In this document: one piece after another, positions 22,450 through 32,565 of the stretch | Layout of the letters: every line of letters starts with the position of its first letter | Numbering within the stretch: position 1 is the stretch's first letter | Assembly (NCBI GenBank): GCA_001566295.1 | Contig: KQ964261.1 | Span: forward strand, 1-64,000 | Source: Microdochium bolleyi | Taxonomy: Eukaryota; Ascomycota; Sordariomycetes; Xylariales; Microdochiaceae | DNA: 64,000 nucleotides | Direction: 5' to 3' | Program-made: the position numbers and the translations under genes | Notes under the pieces: generated by a model | Databases searched by the model: none | The model's input: only the letters and a program-made list of their open reading frames with translations | Told to the model about the DNA's origin: nothing

Positions 22450-24509
22450 ATGCCCGACAAGTCCGGCCCTCCTCCGCCGAACGAGAGCATCACCGTCAGC
22501 TCAGGACCTCACACGACACCACCGCATTTGCGCCTTCTCCACTACAATGACGTCTATCACGTCGAATCGGCCTCAGCAGAACCAGTGGGTGGTGCCGCTC
22601 GTTTTCAGACCTTGGTCGACCACTACCGCTCTGGCAACGACTTCAATGGGCAACCTGAACTGTTGAGCTTCTTCTCCGGCGATGCTTTCAATCCCAGTCT
22701 TGAGAGCTCGGTCACAAAAGGTAAGCCTCTAAAGAGACTAGCAAGAACCCTCAGATATTTCGGTCCGCTGACTACCATCAACTCAGGCACGCACATGGTA
22801 CCGATCTTGAACAATATCGGCACTGATGTTGCAGCTCTCGGAGTAAGTCTGAAGCCTGCAGAACTCCCGGTACATGTGCCAAAGCTGACCTGTTCAAGAA
22901 CCATGATTTGGACTTTGGTGTGACTCAGTTCAAACGTCTGGCTGCAAAGTGCAAATTTCCCTGGCTGATCGCCAATGTTCTCGACCCGGCATTAGGCGAA
23001 AATGTCTCTATTGGCGGCGTGCCAAAAACTCTCATGTTGACTGCGTCCAATGGTATTAAGGTTGGTGTCATCGGACTCGGCGAGAGGGAATGGCTCGCCA
23101 CAATCAACAGTCTGCCTCCCGACATTGTCTACAAGTCTGCTAGCGAGACAGCAAAGGAGTTGGTGCCAAAGCTTCGCGCCGAGGGTGCGGAGATTATCGT
23201 CGCCGTCACGCACATGCGAGAGCCAAACGACAACAAGCTGGCCGAGAATACAGACGGAATAATCGACATAATCCTGGGTGGGCACGACCACTACTACAAC
23301 CACAGCTTCATCAACGGCACCCACGTGCTCATGTCAGGAACCGACTTCAAGCAGCTCAGCTATATCGAAGCTCGTCGCAGCACGGAGAAACCGGGACGCT
23401 GGGACTTCGACATAATACGGCGGGATGTCACGTCCGAGATTCCCGTTCACGAGGAGACAGCAAAGCTCGTCGAGAAGCTCACCGAGAACCTCAAGACGAA
23501 GCTGAACAAGCCCATTGGCTACTCCGCCGCACCCCTGGATGCACGCTTCAGGACCGTCCGCCTACGAGAGAGCAATATCGCCAACTGGGTATGCGACATC
23601 ATGCGCCACTATTACGGTGGCGATTGCGCGATCATGGCATCCGGAACCGTTCGCGGAGACCAGATTTACCCTCCCGGACCGATCTTGCTGAAGGACATTA
23701 TGAACTGCTTTCCCTTCGAAGACCCCGTGGTTGTGATCATGGCCAGTGGCCAGCAGATCTGGGATGCCCTCGAGAACGGCGTATCACAGTATCCTGCGCT
23801 TGAAGGCCGCTTCCCACAGGTGTCCAACATCAAATTCGAGTTCGATGCCACGAAACCCGCCGGCTCGCGTATTCTGTCTGCCAGTATAGGCGACGGCCCT
23901 ATCGACATGGAAAAGCAGTACAAGCTTGTCACCCGAGGCTACATGGGTCGCGGAAAGGACGGCTACGACAGTCTCCTAATTGAGGCCGAGGGAGGTACTA
24001 CGCGTGAGATTGTCTCGGAGGAGAACGGGATTCTCATCTCCATGATGCTTCGCCAGTATTTTATGTCTCTCCGAGTGATGGGACAATGGAAGTACTGGGG
24101 CAAGCATATCGGAGGGTACTGGAACAACGTCTCCGAGAAGGTTGGCGGTACCCATCAGTCTTCGGCAGTTCAATCCCCTGTCGAAGCGAGAGCTACAAAT
24201 CTTCCGCTCGAGCCCTCAAACTGGAACAACTGGTCGGCGCAGAAAATCAGAGAGCGCAAGGCACAGGCACAGCCTGCAGACGACTCAGACTCTGACGACG
24301 AAGACGACGCGGCTAAGGAGATTGAGCGGATAGACCGCGAGATGGATATCGTGCGGCGTGCGGCCAAGAAATGGACACGACTGGCAGGAATCAAGTGCAG
24401 CCTGGTTGACGAGCTGCAGGACGAGGAAATCGAGATCGACTGGACTCGGGCTATTGCACCTCGCGTCGAGGGCCGCATCGTGTGCGTCGCTGGGGAGCAC
24501 AAGTCCTGA
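22450..24509 (+). CDS. 5'-nucleotidase family metallophosphoesterase
   Basis: Exons are 22450-22720, 22787-22842 and 22899-24509, giving 645 aa. The calcineurin-like N-terminal domain carries the metal-ligand series: ND-VYH (D34, H37), SGDAF (D78), GNHDLDFG (N110-H111-D112, rebuilt across the second intron), VTHMREP and GGHDHYY. The middle and C-terminal part is a 5_nucleotid_C domain (YSAAPLDARFRTVRLRESN, CDIMRHYYGGDCAIMASGTVR, LLKDIMNCFPFEDPVVV). A C-terminal extension is strongly acidic and then helical (DDSDSDDEDDAAKEIERIDRE onward). The protein has no signal peptide, unlike secreted UshA/CD73-type enzymes, so an intracellular nucleotide phosphatase is inferred. Substrate unknown. Confidence 0.92.
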
Positions 24510-26471
24510 ATAGAGCGAATTGGAAATTGTGACCAATACCACCACCTGCAACCTACATTCCGGGCGCCGAAAGCTCGACGAGTAGTCGAGCGGCCGCGTC
24601 TTGTTTGTCAGCAGTGATCGGTCTATGCAAGACACAGTCCCAGTTCAATTGTGGCAGGCTGCAAGTGGCGGTTTATAATGTGCAAGGAGTCGGCATCATC
24701 CGTGCAGTAGCGGATGCACAATTCGTCTCAATATGGGAGACGAGGCATCATCGCACGATTGATTTGGACTTTTCAGCTTGCTGTGGCAGCTTCACAACCC
24801 GAAAACAAACCTCCCGAACCGGGATGTGAAGCCTGGGGAGTGCAGCATCGTCTGACGCCCCTGCAACATCGCCCAAATAACCCCGGACTGCCAGGATGCT
24901 TGATGCAAGGGGTTTCGGCCGGAAATGGACCTGGCAACGTTGCCTAAAATGTGGGCCATTCTGACGACGACTTTCACCTCTTGCCTCAGGCAATGCACCA
25001 TCCGCAAGGGCCATGTGAACTGCATAGGGTCTACACATGAGTTATTTTGCTATGATGATCCTCGAGATGACATGGACCGGATGAGCACCACAAATGCAAA
25101 TATGGACCGGTGGTAGAGACACATTGCACCTACCATCAACTGCTTCGTGCCGTTGAGCCGCATTCTCAGGCACTCCCGGGGCAGTCTGGATCGGAGTATT
25201 GCATGACCCCTGCCAGATCTGTGTGACGTACAGCTTTAAGCTGTGCATTAGCACATTGGGCGCCCTCAGAGCGCCTCTGTCTCGGCCTGGCGAGCACACT
25301 GGGGTCCAGTAACCAAGAGCCGAGACCAACTTCTCAACGGCAGACCCCGACATGTCCAACACTGGGCTTGAGCAAGTCTCGCGAGGCTTTCCCGGAGCAA
25401 ATGTCTCACCTATGAGACCCTAGCAAGCCCTGCCGAACTGAGCCTGACTTCATGATATAGAGCTCCACGTTCCATCTGAGACATCACTAGAACTAAATGG
25501 GACGGCAGGCACAGAGCTTTCAAGCCACAGCCCGCAACCTCGGTCGTCATCGGAGCCTGAATCCCACGGAGCTTGGGACCGGAACAGCATGCAGGTCAAA
25601 GTTCAGGTGACGTTTGCCATGAAAGAGTCATGCTCTTGAGCTTCTTCGTCAAGACTTGGCAGGGACGAATATGCAAGTCCAAACTGGGCCAACCTCACGC
25701 CACCCGCAACCTTCGACACCAGCCACTACTGTCATGTCCCCTGTTTCCGTTGCACGAGGCGAGCAACGTTCTGCTCCTCAACCCTTGATGCTTTCTTTCG
25801 CGGCTCACACAGGGCCGCCTCCTACTAGGTGGCTGCATGGGCAAGATTGGGCACGTCCCGCGCCCTCTATGCCGGTCCGGTGCAGTCGGAACTTCCACCC
25901 GCCCGAGTAAGCAGTATGGACACCTCTGGGCGCGGAACACCACAACCATGGCGGAGCATACCCATCGTCAGAACCTACGCCTGTCAAGCGGAAGAGTCAA
26001 CTGACGCATGGGGTTAAGTCCCGTTCTGCCTTGAGGAGGCCTGGTAGCTACTTGAATGCTCTTCAAGGTGCACTTCTCTCTGGTCGGCCGCAGCTGCAAC
26101 AATCCAGACTGGAATATCTCATGACAATCAAATCATCCGACATCTCAGATTGGTGCTCGAAGCCAGGTGTAACATATCTCGTCCTGGACTTGGCATAGAT
26201 TGTTCCAACCCCTGTCTGTAGGTAAGATTCATTGGAAGATGTGGAAATGAGGCGAGGATCAGGTCAACAAGAGGCACATTTCACCGAATTGCGTGTCCAT
26301 GAGCTGGATACATAAACGAAGCTCACGTCCTCATTGTATCGACTCTTTCTGACTCTTCATCCACATCAGGAACATCAAAAGAGCCTTCAGCACTCCTTCA
26401 GTCAAGGATCTCCCCAAAATCAGCAGCTCCTTCATACCCCGTTCCAACAACACCAACCAAAAATCACCACA
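24510..26471. other. Intergenic, nothing recognised
   Basis: About 2 kb upstream of the secreted-protein gene. The open frames are short, mutually overlapping and lack family features. The final 150 bp are rich in CA/CT, as in fungal 5' leaders. No transposon remnant or AT-rich block is visible. Confidence 0.5.
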
Positions 26472-27435
26472 ATGATTGCCAACGTCGCCCTCGTTCTCGG
26501 CCTTCTCGGCTCCGCTTCGGCCTTTACTATTCCCAAGTGAGTTGCTTCTTGATCTTGACATTCAACAACAGTCTTCGGCTAACTCGATCAAACCCCCTTT
26601 CCAGCCCGACACCAAAGCACGCTCTGACTTCCAACCACACTCTTGACGAGGTCAACTCCGAAGGCGGCATGTCCATCCAAGCCTTTGGTTGCAGCTCTCG
26701 CCCTGCAGGCCTCAACCAGAAGGACTGCGAGTACATGTCCAAGATCGGCAGTAAGTGACGCTCTCTCTCGCTGACCAGCACACGACAAGTATCAGGTGGC
26801 TTACACACAGACTCATTTTAGTGGCCGGCGTCGGCGCCAACTCGAAGTCCTCCAGCTCCAAGATCTGGATCGGCACCAACGGCCCCAACAAGTTCACCTT
26901 CAAGAACTCGGGCTCGGGCGGCCCCGTGACGCTCATCCTCTGGGACTTCCCCCCCGGCGACTACGAGGCGTCCTTCATGAACGTCCGCGCGCCCAAGATC
27001 TCGTACTCACTGCCCAAGCCCGGCGACAGCGTGACCGTCAGCATCGCCAATGGCGTGTCGGGCGCCTTCGCGCACCTCGCCAACCACAAGACCAAGCTCT
27101 CCCAGTGGGGCCAGATCTACAACACCTGGGGCGAGTTCACGACGGGCCAGTGGGCGACCGTCGACGTCTCGCGCCTCGTCAACACAAAGGGCAACGGCAT
27201 CGCCATGAAGATCGAGAACAACGGCTGCAAGAGCCACTTCACAAAGTGCTACTTCACCTGCAAGGACGGCGGAGTGAGCTCCTGCGGCGAGTCCGGCACG
27301 TACAAGCTCGTCAACTGCGCCCCCGGCTCGCAGCCCGGCGCGACCTACGGCACCCTCAACGGCAACCCGGAGGGCGGCTGCCAGGGCTTCCCCAACGGCG
27401 GTAAGGTTACCATCGACCTCAAGGCTCAGGCATAA
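26472..27435 (+). CDS. Secreted Cys-rich protein, candidate effector-like
   Basis: Exons are 26472-26536, 26605-26750 and 26822-27435, giving 274 aa. A clear signal peptide (MIANVALVLGLLGSASA, cleavage before FTIP) is followed by a short propeptide-like segment. The mature domain has eight cysteines (in FGC, KDC, NGC, KCY, FTC, SSC, NCA and GGC contexts). It contains beta-rich stretches such as KIWIGTNGPNKFTFKNSG, VTLILWDFPPGDYEASFMN and WATVDVSRLVNTKGNGIAMK. It resembles small secreted proteins that ascomycete annotations call putative effectors, but I cannot assign a characterised family or activity. A thaumatin-like all-beta fold is possible by size and Cys content. Codon use is strongly GC3-biased, suggesting high expression. 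It converges with the MavL-like gene. Confidence 0.88.
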
Positions 27436-28185
27436 ACTTTTACAAACTCGGAGCGACCTCTTACCAAAACCCACGGGCGGGCGACCGCTTGTGCGAGACA
27501 AAATAGGCGACCTTTCCATCGATCTCAGCGACCTCGACACCACCGAGGAGTGACGCCTGCCATCTTCTTTCCCGGCGAACCGGCCAGTCATGATGATCTG
27601 ACCAGCAGTCTTGGCGGAGGAAGGTTGGGCAAGGGTCAAACCCAGAGGACGCACCCCTTTCTTCGTATATACTTTCTTCTTCTTCATTATCATGGCATTC
27701 GCTATGATGGGTGGGGATGAGAAGCACTGTTCTCATTCGTTTCGAGCAGTCTTTTCTTTCCACTCTCTCCTGCACATACGTTACTTTCCCCCACTTCTTG
27801 TCGATATATATTGGTCCTCTTTCCTTGTTTTCGGATTTCGGTCCGTCCAGACGCACATAGATTCCTCATAGCCATCTATATGAAGAAATTTTTTAGAGAT
27901 GAACATTGGGCTTGTAGTAGTCAATTCCGAGTGCTCTTCTTGTGAATGTGGAATGTGCTCCGACCAAGAGACAAATACATATCGAATGAGCATGATGTTC
28001 AATTTGCAGTGTTCCTGGAAGCACAATTTGCCGGAACATGGCAATGTCCGTTATTGTACATACGCATTTGACCTTAAGTTATTCAACAAGAAGTAAGGAG
28101 GATGATGGCTTTCAAAATTCACTTTACGAACATAGTATCTTCACAACACCGATCACGTCTATCGATAGTCGTCAATTAACCTTCA
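27436..28185. other. Intergenic between convergent genes
   Basis: 750 bp forming the 3' flanks of the secreted-protein gene and the MavL-like gene. T-rich and AT-richer segments fit 3' UTRs. No gene was found. Confidence 0.5.
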
Positions 28186-29673
28186 CTACTTTGGTGCCTG
28201 CCCGCCTAGGACCTTGATCCGCCGCAGGAAGCCAGGGTTCGTCAGCGGGTTGTGCAGCTCGCTGATCGTGCTCATGCACGCGGCAGCCGGGTCGCCGCTG
28301 GCACTGGGCATCTGCACCCAGTACTCGTTCCCAGGGAACGCGTTGCCGTCCCACGCGTAGCTGACGACGAGAAGCTGTCCCGCTTCCTCCTGAGAGAGCT
28401 TGTCAGCCGGGTTGCGCCTCGAGAACCTGACATTGATGCCGTGCTTCGCCGCGGCAGCGGTGACCTTCTCCACGGAGGACTTTGGCTCCGCTTTGATGTA
28501 CGAGAAGTCGATTGTGCCAATGTGGCGCATCGAGTCGTTGCCGAGCTCGTGCAGGGCGTCGGCAAAGGTCTCGATGTAGTACTGCTCCTGGCCCACGCCA
28601 TACAGCGCCCACACGCCGAGCCCGAGACCCACGACGTGGGTGTAGGCTTTCTTGCCCGCGGCCCGGGCGCGCTCGCTGGCCTCGAGCAGCAAGACGTCGA
28701 TGGTGACGCGCATCCGGGCTTTGTACATTCCCGCGTGGAACTTCTTCTCCAACGGGTCGACGCGAACTTGATCGCCAGATACAGAGCAGAACCAGTCGGT
28801 GAAGACATCGACGAGCCCAGGGTCCATCTCTGGGGACTTCTGTGGGCGTGAGCCGCTGCCGCGCTTGCTACTGTGGACGTCGAGCGTCGAGCTGATTGAT
28901 CGAGGGAGGCAGAAGATCGAGTCCATGCGGTCAGGGCGCTCGAATCTGGCGCCGACCAACCCGACAATGATACCTCGCTCCTCAAAGGACCCCGGCTTCC
29001 CCGGGTTGCCCAAATTGGTGCGGCTACCATTGTTGACGAAGTAGCTCGGGCCACTGGCGCCCAGGAGGGAGCCCAACATGATCTCGTCGTAGCTCAGGTA
29101 GTCCTTCAGGAACAGATAGCGGTTGCGTTCCTTGGCCGAGTCGCCCGAGCCGTCCGTCTTGCCCACGAAGTCCCACTCGCTCGTATCCGGGAGCGTCGAG
29201 TAGTCCCGCAGGACAGTGAAGTCAGAGGAGTTCATGAATACGAGCGGCCTCTTCTCGATAAGCCGGGCCACCTGGCGGGACCACGACCAACCATGCTGTC
29301 CGTAAAACTCCTTCTCGACGGGGGAGCCGTGCTGGCGCTTGTGCTGAAGGAATTTGTCCACGAGCTCTGGAAAGCGAGCGTGGACTACGATGCAGGTGTT
29401 TCTGGCATCCTGGATCACGGTGCTGCGGTCAAAGTTGCGCACGCTGTTGGTGGGCTTCCTGAGAGGCGCTTCGGGACCTGGCGCAGTCGTGACATTCTCG
29501 CGGAGCTCGCCCTCGCACCAGGCTGATGCGAGGTAGGAGTTGGAGTTGCTTGCGGGAAATGGCCTGGTGAAGTCGTCGAGATGAATGTGCGGCTTGGTGT
29601 AAGACCCCTTGGAGCTGTACCAGTCCGGCCTCGGCCTGGAGGGTGAGTACTGCGTGGAATCTGATGCACTCAT
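28186..29673 (-). CDS. MavL-like / DUF4804 family protein
   Basis: A single exon from the ATG at 29673 (A at -3) gives 495 aa; the frame stays open a little further upstream but without an ATG. Conserved-looking segments are NTCIVVHARFPELVDKF near residue 92, LKDYLSYDEIMLGSLLGASG, SYFVNNGSRTNLGNPGKPGS and IIVGLVGARFERPDRMDS. These are followed by THVVGLGLGVWALYGVGQEQ, HIGTIDFSYIKAE and a C-terminal WDGNAFPGNEYWVQMPSASG-DPAAACMSTISELHNP. From memory this pattern matches DUF4804, the family of the Legionella protein MavL, reported as an ADP-ribosyl-arginine-acting macrodomain-like hydrolase. That link is recollection, not computed. No signal peptide is seen, so a cytosolic ADP-ribose or nucleotide-related enzyme is inferred. 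Confidence 0.75.
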   Translation of the reverse strand: MSASDSTQYSPSRPRPDWYSSKGSYTKPHIHLDDFTRPFPASNSNSYLASAWCEGELRENVTTAPGPEAPLRKPTNSVRNFDRSTVIQDARNTCIVVHARFPELVDKFLQHKRQHGSPVEKEFYGQHGWSWSRQVARLIEKRPLVFMNSSDFTVLRDYSTLPDTSEWDFVGKTDGSGDSAKERNRYLFLKDYLSYDEIMLGSLLGASGPSYFVNNGSRTNLGNPGKPGSFEERGIIVGLVGARFERPDRMDSIFCLPRSISSTLDVHSSKRGSGSRPQKSPEMDPGLVDVFTDWFCSVSGDQVRVDPLEKKFHAGMYKARMRVTIDVLLLEASERARAAGKKAYTHVVGLGLGVWALYGVGQEQYYIETFADALHELGNDSMRHIGTIDFSYIKAEPKSSVEKVTAAAAKHGINVRFSRRNPADKLSQEEAGQLLVVSYAWDGNAFPGNEYWVQMPSASGDPAAACMSTISELHNPLTNPGFLRRIKVLGGQAPK

Positions 29674-30212
29674 GCTGACGAGCTGGACCCGGCGATGTCG
29701 ATTTGAACCGAGACTTGTCCTGGTCAAGATGCGGGCTGGCAGGCTTTATATAGACAACCACCCCGCTCACCAGTCGTCCACATCAGGCACCAGCCTTCAT
29801 TGTGGAAGCTGTGTGAACAACCTTGGTACAACGAGACTCGTGCGGCTGATCGGTGGAGCGACAGCGGCACTGGGCATGCCGTCAGCTTTGCCTGCTCGGC
29901 CACATAAGCATGGTGATAGGACGTTGAAATAGGCTGCAAGAGATCGACACGAGTAGCGGTTGTGCATGGACGGGAGGAGGCGGCGGCGATCACCATCGGG
30001 TTTGGACGTCACTTGGACCAGGCTCGACAGGTTCGACAGGCTTCGACTCACCTCCTCATTTTATGCATGTGCCTGGGATCCCTGCTCAGTTGGTAGTTAT
30101 GCAACTTGTGCGCGCTGCGTGCTGGGTGCCGTGGCGTGGTACGTTGTGGGCTGACGGCGCTCACGTGCAACCAGACACAGCAAGCTCACTCCATGGAGAA
30201 AGTGGCAAATCA

Positions 30213-30255
30213 GCACATGCATGTGCGAGCTGCCTGCATGTGCCTGTGCAGGCAG
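30213..30255. promoter_or_regulatory. Two adjacent perfect dyads
   Basis: A 14-bp perfect palindrome GCACATGCATGTGC at 30213-30226 is followed after 3 nt by an inverted repeat with 9-bp arms, CTGCCTGCA (30230-30238) and TGCAGGCAG (30247-30255), and an 8-nt loop. They lie in the divergent promoter interval, 46 bp after a CACGTG motif. They may be binding sites for dimeric regulators; function is not demonstrated. Confidence 0.5.
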
Positions 30256-31007
30256 GAAGAGCCCAATTGGCCCACCCCGCACCCTGCTTCCGTGTGTGCT
30301 GCGCCTACCCTGGAGCAGCCTCCAGAAACGGGCGATGCGCAGCGAATGGCAGGATGGACGGGCATCAGTCGATGCGTGAGGGTGCGTGGCCTGGCCGAGT
30401 CGTGGGATCATCAACGACATAGGTGCCCCTCTCGCGCTTCGGGCTGCTCTCTGCCCTTCGCTGCTTTTCTTCTCATCTTCACTCCTGTGATCTCACCTCG
30501 AATTCGTCCAATTCCCAGCACATTCTTGCACAGCAGTGAGATATTCCAAGTTCTCGTTCAGCCGAGCCTCCCGCCCGGCGATAACGAGCCCGGACGGAGC
30601 AACTGAGCAGACCCCGGTCTCTGCTGTGGGCCGCACCTTCCGTGCGGTTCCACCCTCTCGCACTTGCACTTTCTCGCCCTCCCTAGCTCAAGAGCCTCAC
30701 ACCATTTCTCACCACCACTTCGCCACGGCCTCAAGTGCAACCTGCCCTCCGTCGTCCTTCTCTACTAGCAAAGCACTTGCACCTTTGTCTCGCCTAGACT
30801 CGCCATTCCTCACGACGCAGCTCCGTCCTCTCCGCAGGCGGGCCGCTCGCTGCGATCCTGTCCGCCTTCCGCTCGCCTCCCCGCCCACGGGCGCTTGTAC
30901 TTTTACCCTCCTCCCGCCACCCGTCCACACGCCGCAACACGCACGCGAGCTGCTTCACGACCGCACGACCCTCCGCCACGCAGATAGCTGGGGCCAATTG
31001 AACGTAA

Positions 31008-31024
31008 GCCAGGTGATACCTGGC
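31008..31024 (+). promoter_or_regulatory. Hairpin in the Ups1 5' leader
   Basis: GCCAGGTGATACCTGGC has perfect 7-bp arms and a 3-nt loop. It ends 14 nt before the Ups1 ATG, so in RNA it would form a stable stem within the leader that could slow scanning or bind a protein. It could equally be a DNA dyad. Confidence 0.45.
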
Positions 31025-31038
31025 ACACATCAGGCAAG

Positions 31039-31818
31039 ATGGTTCTCACGCACACGACCAACCACACATACAGCCACCCGTTCCCGACTGTCACCCTCGC
31101 CTTCTTCCTCCGTTACTACTCGCCACAGCTCAACCCCTTCTCCAGCCATGTCCTGTCCACCGACACAATCTCCTCGCACGTCGACCCGGACACGGGCCGC
31201 CTCTACACCACTCGCCTCCACGTCAAGCGCTCTCGCATGCCCGCGGCTGTCATGAAGCTGCTGCCTACGAGCGTGACTGGTGGTGCTGGCCCCAAGTCTG
31301 CATTCGTGCTTGAGACCAGCGTCGTCGACATGAAGGAAGGATGGATGCAGTCCGAGAGTCGCAACATGAACTACACGGGTATCCTGAGCGTCATCGAGCA
31401 GCAAAGATACTCCGTGGCACCACCAGAGCAGCTTGGTGGGGCCATACCCGACCCTTACGAGGCTGCCAGCTCTGCGAACGAGTTTGGCAAGTCCACAAGC
31501 CTGGCCCGGCCGCTTTCTCCGAACACATACGTCACCACAACGTTTTCATACGCCTCGACGCTGGGCAATCGCAAGCTTGCCGCAGCTGCCCAGGAGAGTG
31601 CTGCTGGAGCCAAGGGCCTTGGCGGCTGGATTCAGGGCTGGGGTGCCAGCCGGATCCAAAGCAGCATCGAGTCCATCGCCAGCAACAAGACTGACGACCA
31701 GATGAACAAGTCTCGGGACGGCATGCGCATGGTTTTGGAACGGCTCCGCAACAATGGCGTCGTAGCCGTGCTCAAAGAGCTACGGCGGCGTGAAGGCGAA
31801 GCCTCGGCGTTGCAATAG
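31039..31818 (+). CDS. PRELI/MSF1 domain protein, Ups1-type phosphatidic acid transfer
   Basis: A single exon of 259 aa. The start MVLTHTTNHTYSHPFPTVTL followed by AFFLRYYSPQLNPFSSHVLSTDT matches the Ups1/PRELID1 branch. TGRLYTTRLHVKRSRMPAAV, FVLETSVVDMKEGWMQSESRN and MNYTGILSVIEQQRYSV continue the PRELI domain. Yeast Ups1 with Mdm35 shuttles phosphatidic acid from outer to inner mitochondrial membrane for cardiolipin synthesis. The protein is about 80 residues longer than yeast Ups1. Much of the extra length is an insertion after about residue 130 (PPEQLGGAIPDPYEAASSAN onward), before the FSYASTLGNRKLAAAAQ segment; it may be a fungal-clade loop. A short hairpin precedes the ATG. Confidence 0.9.
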   Translation: MVLTHTTNHTYSHPFPTVTLAFFLRYYSPQLNPFSSHVLSTDTISSHVDPDTGRLYTTRLHVKRSRMPAAVMKLLPTSVTGGAGPKSAFVLETSVVDMKEGWMQSESRNMNYTGILSVIEQQRYSVAPPEQLGGAIPDPYEAASSANEFGKSTSLARPLSPNTYVTTTFSYASTLGNRKLAAAAQESAAGAKGLGGWIQGWGASRIQSSIESIASNKTDDQMNKSRDGMRMVLERLRNNGVVAVLKELRRREGEASALQ

Positions 31819-32565
31819 TTACTCCAGCAGCGTTTCGATAGTGCCTGCGCCCCGAAGCAAAGGAACTCTGTATATGTATCACCTACCTGTCAGCCAGGGG
31901 ATTCTCCCCCAACCGGGCTGTAACTTTTTGTATCATTTTCAACTTAACGATAGCATGGCGCTGGGGTCTGGATCCATTTTCATTTGGCGGACCAAAAAAC
32001 AAGAGTATCACGCTCTTAGGCTAGGACGGATGAGCCTCGGGACACTTGTCGCGAGATGGTAAGATAAGGATAAGGAAGGGATGGGGAAGCTCGGGTCTCC
32101 AAGCCTGCGGACTTGTATTCGTTTGCACCCTTGCAGTTGGCATATAACGGGAGAGTGTATCTGTCAGGTTCCGTTGCAATTTCCAAGTGGAAAGAACAGT
32201 CCAACGACAATCTCACACTCATTGAAACTCCCCTCTTGTATCGAAAGCTGCCGAGCATGTGCAGAGCACTGAAGCGGCGTCTTCAGCTTCATGTATGTAT
32301 GACTCACTACGCGGACCCGCCAGTCGACGCCTCTAAATATAAGAAATCTGAGTGCGAATCAAAGTTCAAAGCAGTCTCTCTTACGATGTGCTCTGCGCCG
32401 ACAGTACAGCCATGACAAGTTGCCAGAAGTGACAAGTAAAGTATGGCAGGTCGGTGTTTTGTGCATTTCTACCTGAAGTGCCTGCCTGATCAAAGTGTTT
32501 GACACTGTGTTACCCTAGTTACCCGTGGTTCGCAGGCTAGGTAATCCTCCTAACTGAACACCTCC
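31819..32565. other. Intergenic between convergent genes
   Basis: 750 bp of 3' flanking sequence between Ups1 and the 396-aa gene. No gene or repeat was recognised. Confidence 0.5.

Larger units (their letters stand above)
29674..31038. other. Intergenic between divergent genes, with palindromes
   Basis: 1.36 kb between the MavL-like and Ups1 start codons. It contains a CACGTG E-box (30162-30167) and two adjacent dyads (30213-30255). A pyrimidine-rich Ups1 leader and a 17-nt hairpin just before the Ups1 ATG complete it. No coding sequence was supported. Confidence 0.5.

Noticed and set aside
30014..30046. Short imperfect direct repeats (GACAGG-TTCGAC type)
   Set aside because: Too short and imperfect to distinguish from chance.
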